This document shows, piece after piece, positions 1 to 9,937 of a stretch of 64,000 nucleotides of DNA; the stretch's first letter is position 1, and each line of letters starts with the position of its first letter. Below the pieces are notes generated by a model. That model ran no database searches. It was not told the origin of the DNA and worked only from the letters and a program-made list of their open reading frames with translations. Made by a program: the position numbers and the translations under genes. This stretch comes from Eucriotettix oculatus (lineage: Eukaryota > Arthropoda > Insecta > Orthoptera > Tetrigidae): contig CM067379.1 of assembly GCA_034510155.1 (NCBI GenBank), positions 76,098,474 to 76,162,473 on the forward strand, written 5' to 3'.

Positions 1-435
1 CATTGTCACTCTGCCACGCTCAGCCATTTTGGCCTCGCTCACCTTCCCTAGTCCGTTTTTCGGATAGTTCACCTAATTGCTGGGACCTGGTCTTAGCACC
101 ACCATCCAAATAGTTTACTGCTTGGTTGGTGGAGAAGTCCCCCCCCCCCTGGTTGATTACTGGCGCGAACCGGGAAATTGCCTACATGTGGAATATTTGT
201 AGCTGAAGGTTTGCTCAGGGAATTTCTCGACTGTGCCTTGCGACGCCTTCAACAAACGTACATTTAAAGCGGTAATTTACATTGAATGTAAATAAAAATA
301 AGTAAAATATCAAACGAGAAATGTGCGCTTTACCTTTATAAAACACTACACGGAGGGTTTAGAAGTATTTCAGACGGTAACAAAATTTATAATAATTGTT
401 GTTACAGGTTAGAAAATGACTTCTTTTTGGAGTTT
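1..435. other. No gene seen (1-435)
   Basis: I see no supported gene or known repeat here. There is a short C homopolymer near 138-150 and otherwise mixed-composition sequence. It ends where dispersed repeat A begins. Confidence 0.5.
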
Positions 436-960
436 CAGGGTAAACCTGATATAGGCAACTCCCCTTTAATAGCATAGGAAGGGAATTGAAAAGGGGGGAT
501 GCGGAATGTAGAGAAAGGTAGCCAAGGGTTAACTAGGGTCCCCGGGCTATGGTGTAAGGATCCTATCCGGTGTTTCACCTAAAGAGATGAAGGAAAACCT
601 TAGAAAACTTGCATCAGGTAGATCGGGCATTGCATTCTATCCTCATACCCTTCCGAATATCGATAGAAGAGTTTGCTGTGGGGTCGCAGCATTCCCTTCT
701 CCGTGTCTCCACAAGTTTAAGGAGGCAGTTGGCCGACTGATCCAATGGGATCAGCGGGCAACTCTTATCATATGCCCAAGGTCTTCGACCCCAGTACATA
801 TACCTCCTAAAATAGGTGAAGGTGTCTCAGCATGTGAGAACTTTTATAAAAAAAAGCAGAAGAGAGCGAGGCATTCCCGACATAATCAGGTGAGCCCCGC
901 AGTCACTCTGGGGTGAAGCGCCTGCGGGAAAACTCCCGCAGCGCCCTCTTTATAGATTTT
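436..960 (+). repeat. Dispersed repeat A, copy 1 (unclassified)
   Basis: About 520 bp that recur, diverged, at 44160-44640 and again at 44648-44962, with a short inverted fragment at 35690-35812. Shared blocks include GGCAACTCCCCTTTAATAGC near the start, GTGTTTCACCTAAAGAGATG in the first third, and GTTTGCTGTGGGGTCGCA in the middle. A 109-codon open frame (587-916) lies in it, but the matching frame in the other copies has stops and the differences are not biased to third positions, so I do not regard it as a gene. Near the end (about 918-945) is a strong hairpin, CTGCGGGA paired with TCCCGCAG. I cannot assign it to a known transposon class. Confidence 0.75.
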
Positions 961-1109
961 TTAGCTCTTTTTGTTTACAATCTGTCCTGTACTAACAAGA
1001 AGTAATTGGTAAAACAACTGAAAACACTATACTACTATGATTTGGAGGAGGTTTTTCCTGTGAAACCACTCCTTTACTATCTTTAGTCGGATAGCTTATG
1101 TCAACAGAA

Positions 1110-2045
1110 ATAATTAGTCTCGATTGAACGTGTACAGTAGGTCATTGGACTTGAATGGTGCAAACTGTTTCACCTCTTCGTTATTTGCAATCAGCTTTTT
1201 CGTGAGCACATTTTGATGCACTTCAGTTTTTGAACCATAGCTCACAATGAACCGTTTAATTTCATCCTTGATCGACAGCATATGTAAATCTCTCTGGAGT
1301 ATATTGTTCCGAACCTTCAAAGAGGCGTTGACAATTAGCCGTAGCACTTTGCGCTGTACTGTTTCCAAATTCGAGTTGCTTGCTGTGCCCACTAGCTGTA
1401 TCCCGTATGTCCAAATCAGTTTCAGAAGCATAACAACTTGCTCCATAATGTTAGCTTAGGTTTTTCTCCGATCATCCAATACACTTGTCGTAGTTTTTTA
1501 TTCTGAGTTGTTTCCGCTTCGTAAATATGCGTTTTCTCCAGTATTTCGTCTGTCCGTATACATACCAAAATATTTTGTATCTTCTGCTTGGGACAATTGT
1601 TGTCGGTTTAGCATAACTGGCATCTGTGTTTAATGTAAATGTTACTTATATTAATATGGATTCATTGGCTTTGGTTTTCCAATTGGTTCGCAAAGTTTGT
1701 AACGTGTTTAGGTATTCCAGGAGGTATTTTGATACAGCTGTTGATTTGGCATGTATGGCTAATACCACAGTATCATCCGTGTGTGTAGGATCGTCTGTTG
1801 GTAAATCAGCTGTGTTGAGGAGATACAGAATGGGTCCTAAAACTCTGCCCTGTGGCACTCCGGCATTTATTAGGAGGAGATCAATGTAGTCGTCCTAAAA
1901 TGTCCTTTAGTTAGATGATACTTTAGGAGACTATCATTGCTATACAGAAGATTTCGTTTAAGTTTATATAGAAGGTTTTCATGACCTTGTCAAAGCCCTG
2001 GCTGATGTTTAGACCAAAAGTACAGCGGAGTACCTGTTCAATGGT
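1110..2045 (-). mobile_element. Jockey-like LINE fragment, reverse transcriptase remains
   Basis: On the minus strand, from about 2040 down to 1110, broken frames give the order of a Jockey-clade reverse transcriptase. First comes a degraded ISQGFDKV (family ISQAFDKVW), then AGVPQGRVLGPILYLLNTADLP (1858 to about 1780), then DDTVVLAIHA corresponding to the ADDTAVLA box. Last is the thumb/C-terminal part, with LIWTYGIQLVGTAS (1446-1114). Several frameshifts separate these pieces and the catalytic F/YADD box is eroded, so the copy is dead. It lies just upstream of the transporter's first coding exon. Confidence 0.85.
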
Positions 2046-2375
2046 GCTTTCTTGGAATCTAAACCCAAACCACTGGAGAATTGGTTGATTGGTATTTAGA
2101 ATTATTAGCAGCTCCTATAGGAATATTTTCTCAAACATTTGAAAGTATAGGCAGTAAACGTATTAAACAGTAAGAAGACGTTTCGTTACAATGACCTGAG
2201 TGTTTTTGGAACTTTTCTTTAAACACCGTATGTAATGTAACTTCGTTCACTTCTTAGTAATAAATTAATAATAGGTTAAGAATTCTGTTCACTTGTGAAG
2301 CTTTCCATATCCTTGAAGCCTTGCGCCTCCTTAGAATCTACGGAATGAGGCTAATCTTATATTGTGGGTGTTTCA

Positions 2376-2433
2376 GATCTGAGTCTAGGTGTGCTGGTCA
2401 GAGGCGTTGGGTCCGCATGGCTGGCCGTAAGCC
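2376..2433 (+). promoter_or_regulatory. Probable 5'UTR end of the transporter gene
   Basis: A plausible splice acceptor (GTGTTTCAG) ends at about 2375 and the first coding ATG is at 2434, preceded by GTAAGCC. This suggests that the first coding exon begins with about 58 bp of 5'UTR spliced to an upstream non-coding exon I did not locate. Inferred from splice-site appearance only. Confidence 0.35.
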
Positions 2434-2709
2434 ATGTGTAACGAGAACAACAACGACGCCAAAACGGCACCCGTCGAGGAGGAGGCCGAGGATGGTGGCT
2501 GGGGCTGGGTCGTCGTGGGCGCAGCCTTCGTCACCAACCTCATAGCTGACGGCGTCACCTTCACCTTTGGCGTGCTCTTCGTGGACCTGTTGCGTCACTT
2601 TGGTGAAGGCAAGAGCCACACGGCCAGCGTGGGAGGACTCTTCATGGCCATGCCGCTGCTGGTGGGCCCCGTGGCCGGCGCCATGGCCGACAGATTCGGC
2701 TGCCGTGTG
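2434..2709 (+). CDS. Transporter coding exon 1 (residues 1-92)
   Basis: Starts at ATG 2434 and ends in phase 0 at donor GTGAGA. It encodes an acidic N-terminal tail, the EDGGWGW signature, TM1 and the start of TM2 with the loop motif ADRFGCR. The codons are strongly G/C-ending. Confidence 0.92.
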
Positions 2710-5700
2710 GTGAGATAATCAGCCAGCTTACAAACCTCCTTGCAATGGCAAAAACAGGCATTATAACATCCTATGTGTTTTAATTTAATTTTATTTCTCT
2801 GATTGGCGTTTGTTTGATTTAACAAAATTAAAGGGTGAATTCGTATGCCGTTATTTACCAAACGTAACTCTAATAAAATTATAGTTATCTCAGAAACACT
2901 AAATATAAGAATAATAAACCCTTTTCTTAAATATAAACCGTCAAAGAATATTTCTCCACGACAAAACATTTCATCGTATCCTATGGTTGAATAATACAGT
3001 AGCGTTGGGCAATGTGCATAACTTACATAGAAATTAATAAATAATCCCAATCGATTAAAAGTAAATATATATTGTGATAATTCCTGCTGCTGCTGCATCT
3101 TTAATATTTTATATATCACTGTAGATTTTCCATTTACTATTCAGCAGGACAACGCTAAAGACAGGCCCAAAGTTAGATCATGATCATAGATGTATCCATA
3201 TATTGTTTCTGTATCACTCAGATCTCTCCACCATCAGTATAATACAAAATCCGATGATCTAACACTAAACCATAGCACATCACGTGTTTAATTATAAAAA
3301 ATCAACCAAAAATTTAAATTACAAAACTTATCAAAAAATTAAGAGTATTTAAAAATTAAATATATAATTAAATTTAAAACCTTATTTTCCGGCTACTCAG
3401 CATGATGCTCTTTTTCCCACAGTTACCGTGAAAGAAAATAGGAATTTTTATCAAAAAGGCAAAAAATCAAACTTAAAGTGGCAATACTCCTAGGAACGAA
3501 ACTTTCGACGGCTTACCAGGATAGCTGCCCAAATAATTGGAGCCACACTCGGGTCATTCTCCACGTCGTTTCTGCTCTTCTTCCGCCGAACCCTTTTCCA
3601 TTCGGTCACCGCCAAGAAATGAACTATCTTACGTTCTCCGAAATTTTTGCGAGCAACTCTCCCGTCTTTATTATGGCTCCACTTACTGGCGGAGACCGGA
3701 CTCAGCATCCCCCCCAGCAAAATTTGTTAAACATTTCCTGGTTGGTTGCAGAGTTTCAGGGAAGTGTGCTATCTTTAGATGAAAGCCTCTTCCTAGAATT
3801 ATACTTGTTCCTGACCATGCCTGTTCCAGCCGCATAGTTAACACACAATTATTTTCTAGGTAAGAATTGAGGTAGTTCGATAACTGATACGAGCAGCTCC
3901 AATCAGAAATTGTAACAATTTGGAACGTAACCCTGAAGCAAAAAACGGGCGTTCAAGGTACAAACTCTGCGGATATGCTTATTTGATTGAGGTGAAATAA
4001 GCCTCACGTTGGCCCTTCCCTGGATCCTAGATAATGGAGCCCGTAAGAATTGGACTTAAATATTTTTCCGTTGCACAGTTTCACAACATACCTACAGGTG
4101 TGTCAAAGTGCGTGATTGTAACGACCTTGTGATGTGTGCTAGATCTGCATGGTGGGTGCGGTGGTCGCAGCGGCGGGACTGGCGATGTCAGCGTGGGCGC
4201 GGTCTCTGGACGCCCTACTGCTATCCTTCGGTGTGCTCGCTGGCGCGGGTTTGGCTCTGTGCTACGTGGCCGCTGTGGTCTGCGTGGCCCTGCACTTCTC
4301 CCGACGACGCGCCTTCGCCACGGGGCTGGCCGTGTGTGGCTCCGGCCTCGGCACCTTCCTCTTCGCCCCGCTATCAGCCAGGCTGCTAGAGTCTCTGGGA
4401 TGGCGGGGCACGGCTCTGGCCCTAGCCGCGCTCTTCCTCCACATTGCCGTCTGTGGGGCTCTCATGCGTCCTCCAGGTGCGCTCCTTTAAATCCTATTGA
4501 GTGTTAAGACTTCCCTGTGATGTTTTAATTGTCAAAGGCAATCGTGGGTATATTCCTCAAAACTTCTTCACGGTTCCCTCTTTACTTAGGCTAATAATTA
4601 GGGTGCAGTAAAAATATTATACTACACGAGGATGATGCATCCTAGAAGACAATGCACTACAAATTTACTATTAATAAATATATAATATATAGTCAGAATA
4701 CATGTATAATTAAAACATAAGGTAAGAGAATAAATAGTATTACTGAGTTCAAGATGCATCAGTGGCTAGCCATCATGGAAAGTTTTCAACTTTGATGCTC
4801 GAAATTTAAAGAACTTAACTTTACATGGGGACAAGGCACATGAGAGATAGAAAGAAGGTAAGTCACCTTCTTTCTATCTTTCTGTCCTTTCCCCATTAAT
4901 TATATATATAATTAATAATTTTTTGATAATAATGGGTTATCAATAATTCATAATTTATTTAAAAATATTTTCTATTACTGTACCTTTGACAGTGTTCTGA
5001 AATAATTTACATTTAAATCCGTTACTGAAAACTAAGCACTTCATTAATATATTTTTGGTTAGATGTAAACATTATCTAAGAGTTCTTTAAAATTCTTTTA
5101 CTGGACTGTACTAATACGATTTCAACTCCTTTCCTTCAATCAAACTATATTGGGTAGCTTCCATCAAACATTTCTTTTTTAAATGCATTCTCAATCCATT
5201 CAGTATCTATTTACATAATAGATATCTTTTTACAATAAGTGTTTCACACATTCCACTCCACTTGTATTTGATGATATTCCATGGACTATATTAAGAAGCT
5301 GGGCTTCAGTGTCAAGGTCATGAATTGAACAAAAATAAATTACAGGTTATTCAGGTATGTGTAGTTGTATTTGTGAAGAATTCATTACGTTAAAAATTAA
5401 ACACCATGCACTTCATCTCAAGGTTATGGCACAGCAAGTATGAGGACCACACTGCCTGATTTGAACAGTTCAGAAATTTATACAGAGAGCAAGTTGTTGA
5501 AATATAATGTATCACACATCCAATGTAATTAGAAGCTCAGTGACTGTTTCTACATCATATACACTGAAAAAGTCAACATTATTTATTGCAATAATATTAG
5601 TTTATAATTATTAATAACTTCATACTGTCTAATTATTAATGAAATAGAAAGATATGATTAGTTTGATGAGATAGTTTTTATTTAGATTTTATGAAAGGCT

Positions 5701-8646
5701 TAAATAAATTTGTTGGCTTCAATTAGAAGACTGCAAATTGGTTTTATAAGTGGGATGCATGTAAATCTATTGTTTGTTTGTGTGTGTGAGTTTATTGGAG
5801 TTGATAATAACTGCTTTTCTAAAAGCTTCCAAATATTTTAATTTTTTTTCGAGAATTTATGGAAATCTGTTTCCTTTTGCCTACAAAATTAGAACTTTTT
5901 GATTACTTTCACTATATTTCAACTGCTTAATCTTCACTGAGACTTTAATAAACAATAAAATAATATATAATTGAGCCATACTTCCTTGTTCTGTCAAAAA
6001 TTTGTCCTAAATTATGTAAAGTACAATGCACATTTCATATCTTCAGTTTGCATTTTCACTCTTAAAAACATTAAAGGCAATGAAGAGCCTTTAAAAATCT
6101 TCCAAGCAATGATCTGATGTTTTAGTTTCAATCTTTTATCTGGTTTTTAGCCTCCCAATTTTTATTTTTATTAATTTTGTTATTTATTTCTCATCATCCC
6201 CCATCTTCCACAGCTCATCCTCTTCCATGTTAACAGATAGATTGAACACACTAATATCAATACAATTAACATAATTATTATTATATTTGATTAAAATTAT
6301 TCATGCCTACAGCTCTACCAAAACCTGAACGTGAAACTGATATGAACAGCTGGAGCCCCATTAATTTGCAACAAGTGGTTGTTTCTAACAAAGGTTAGAC
6401 ACTTTAATTAGACTTCATTTTTGTAGCTTATGTACATATAAAACAAAATTAAATAAATTTCAGTTAATGAAGCCAGCCAAGCACGGCCATTTCATTCACT
6501 ACTCAACATTCCAACCTTTGTTGGAGCAGGAGACAGGCTGTTGCCTCCAGAGGTAGCTGCAAGAATTAGAGAACAAGAACCTCTATCACCATCCATGGTT
6601 CATAGGTGTGAATAGCTTAAAAATGTATTAATATATATTAATTGTCAGTGTTATATCTTTCTGCTGTTTAAAAACAAATTCATAATTATTTTATCATTGA
6701 TGTTCAAAGAATTTGATTTAAATGAGACTTTTAATCAACAAAAATAGAGTATTTGTAAGATTTAGGATTTTTTACATTATGTGTTAGCTTAAAGAATCAT
6801 TTTATTTTTGAAATCTTTAAATAAAACTTTTAAAATTAGACGGCCCCAATACTAATATCAAAGGATATTAATAGCAAGATATAGAGTTATGAATTTAAGC
6901 TTACTGAAAGTAGAGCAGCATTTGATCAAAGTTTGATTACTCTTATGCAATGATATACATGATAATTACATTAAAATTTTTCATTTAACTATTGAGATAA
7001 ATATGCTACAATTACAGATGGCTATGAAGCTAGAGAGGCAAGTGTGTTTGATTAAAGTAAAATGAATTTTTAAAATTATTTGAAATTACTCATTATACTA
7101 TTAATGTACCAAAATGTATTGCCAATTGCAAATTAATTAGTAAATTTTTATTACGTAATGTGATAAGGCATAATTTTGTTTAAATGAATTCATAATTTTG
7201 TAATATGATCAGTATGACAACCAGCATGTTCAGTTTAGTTGTGCTTTGAGCAAATCTATTTCACTAATAATATAGGCTATGTTCAATGATAAGCCACTGT
7301 TTCTATTCAAATATATATCACTAGCTAATTTGTGTATCAGTTTAATCTCCTTTGCTGTTGTTGTTAGTTTCTCATTGTGAAATTTTTATCATTGAGCAAT
7401 TTATTTGTTGACAATGGTCTCAAACAGTATACTTTTTTAAATGTTATTTCATAATCTTATTTCTTTTGAAGAGAATATTGCAGCAAAATTTTAAAATGCA
7501 TATTTACCATTTAATAGCATGTGGATCTTCATTAATAGTTTTAATCATACACTGAGTGGCCAAATTATTATTCCAACTGACAGTGTCATTCTGTTGCCAT
7601 TAGATGGCATGAAAGCTAAGAAGGGAATGCAGGAGAAGTATCTCATCAGGGGATCTGTGATGTTCATGAAGATATGGTAAAAGATGTGATTTAGCTGAGT
7701 TACAACGTGGGATGATCATAGTCACTCAAATCATTGGGACCAGTATCTACAAAACAGCTGCACTTTTGAAGTGCTCAAGAGCAGCAGTAATAAATGTTTA
7801 CAGAGCATGAACTAGCAAGCAAAAAATCAGACCTAAATGTCTGACTAGTGGTTGTCACTGGCGACTCGATGCTCGATCTGATAGGATACTTGCCAGAGTT
7901 GTCCAGTGCAACAGAAGAGCAACAGTGCATAAAATAACAGAGAATCTTAATCAAGAACTAACTGTGAATGTCGCTGAACAAACTGTTCACCACATGTTAC
8001 ATTATATGGACTATGGAAGCTGATTACCTGTTTGAAAGCCTTGAACAAGAACAGCAGATGCCTTCAGTTCACAAAGGTGCGAAAGGATTGAACAATAGAT
8101 GACTGAAAAAGGGTCATGTAGTTTAATGAATAGCAATTTAAAATTCACTATGTATATGGCAGGACGTAAATATAGAGAAAACAACTGAAAAGTGTGGAAC
8201 CAAACTGCATTTCCACAACACTTCAAGCTGGTGGCAGCAATATTATGATTTGAGGGATGTTTTCTTGACTTGACACGAGTCTTTTGATTCCTATGAAACA
8301 ACATCTGCATGCCCAAGGGTAGTATCACAGATAAAGTACATCCTATATTTCTGGTGTATTCTGCCTGGGGTGGATACTTCTAACAGAACTATGCTCCTTA
8401 TCCTTTGAAGAGCATTACAGAGACTTTACCTTGTTCATTGGCCTGCACAATCATTGAATCTCAATCCAATTGAGAATGAGAATTTAAGGATGAGATCAAA
8501 TGGACCACCAGCAGCTTGATAGTATACAATAAAAAAAAAGGGAATTGGAAAGTGCAGTTCATGATATATGGTCTCGAATTCCTCCTACCACGTACCAAAA
8601 TCACATAGAATTGGGACGAAGACACACGAGGCATACGTACATATAC

Positions 8647-8684
<38 letters not shown>

Positions 8685-9898
8685 GCATCAGAAAATGACA
8701 TTGTCATGTTAATGAAAACAATTAATAAGGAAAGAGAGAGAGAGAAAGTAGGTGACTTACCTGAGGGTCATAGACCGTAGCCACCTTGTGAGGTTTGGAG
8801 TTCTGTAAATTTTTGGAGGCGCTGCCCCTTTCATCTGAAGAAGACTTTTCCAGTGACCTGCTAGCTGATGGCTGAGCAGACAAAATTTGCTGTACTGCTA
8901 GCTTAGTTCTTAAACAATGGACTCCACCAGGTTACCAACTTTCTCTCTCAATGAGGGTCTGGGAAGGGTAACGAGATGGAGAGATGCATACAAACACCCC
9001 CATATTGACACACACTCATTGAAATATTAGGGGGGGGGGCAAGGTGAAGATAACTATCTGTAGGATATTGTGTCCAGGGCTTTGTCTGGACTGTAGGACA
9101 TTCTGAAATTAAAGTTCCTATAGATGGAGTTTGGCTTCTGAAAATCGATTGTAGGACTTTGAAGGAGGTCAGTGTGAAGCACTGGTTGAAGTTGTTGGTG
9201 TTTTGACTATGGGCATGGGCGGCTATGGGGAATTGTATTTTATGGTTTCACTGTACTGGGATGGTTGGCAATCCGTTCGGGGAGATATCTCTTTGCTTGG
9301 CCAATGTAGAAGGCTGGGCAGAGTGTGCAGTTTATTTTGTAGATGTTGTGGGAGGACAGACAGGTTATGTTTTCTCTAAATCTGTATGTAGTGTGTTAGT
9401 GGGATTTTGGAAGGTCATGGTGGATGGGAGCATCAGGCAGAATGGGATCTGTTTTTACCACACGGTCTGCAGCCAATTGTGGGTGGGATGTTGGGGATGT
9501 GAGGTTTATAGGGTTTGACCAGAATATTGCAGAGGTTAGTTGGGCACCTAAAGGACAGGTGGGAAGATGTTTTTCATGTCAGGGTTGGATTGTAGTCCAG
9601 TGTAGGTCAGGCAGAGGAAAGGGTTGGGTTTACGTAGTCCAGGGAAGTAGGGAAGTCAGGAAATGACATTGTCATGTTAATTAAAACAATTAATAGGGAA
9701 AGGACAGAGAGATAGAAAGTAGGTGACTTACCTGAGGTTCATAGATGGTAGACACCTTGTGAGACATAGAGTTCTTGAATTTTCGGAGTCACCACCCCGT
9801 TCATCGGAAAGTTAGGAAGACATTTCCAGTGATCAGGTAGCCGACGACTGAACGTCAGGTAAGTCACCTACTTTCTATCTCTCTGGCCTTTCCATATC

Positions 9899-9937
<39 letters not shown>

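Noticed and set aside
587..916. A 109-codon open frame within dispersed repeat A
   Set aside because: The same frame has stops in the other copies, and substitutions are not concentrated at third positions.
3478..3837. A 119-codon frame in transporter intron 1 as a possible nested gene
   Set aside because: No recognisable domain, no promoter or splice evidence, and comparable frames exist on the opposite strand in the same patch.
4108..4507. Overlapping open frames in the other plus and minus frames across transporter exon 2
   Set aside because: Only the frame in phase with exon 1 gives transmembrane helices and the SLC16 motif.
9740..9830. A hammerhead-ribozyme-like string on the minus strand of the Penelope flanking repeat (CCGATGA...CTCCGAAAA; CAGATGA...CTCCAAAAA in the other copy)
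   Set aside because: Penelope-type repeats can carry hammerheads, but neither copy has the required CTGATGA, the stem II closing pair does not form without unpaired bases, and I could not find a convincing stem III and cleavage site. A covariance-model search of the family consensus would decide.
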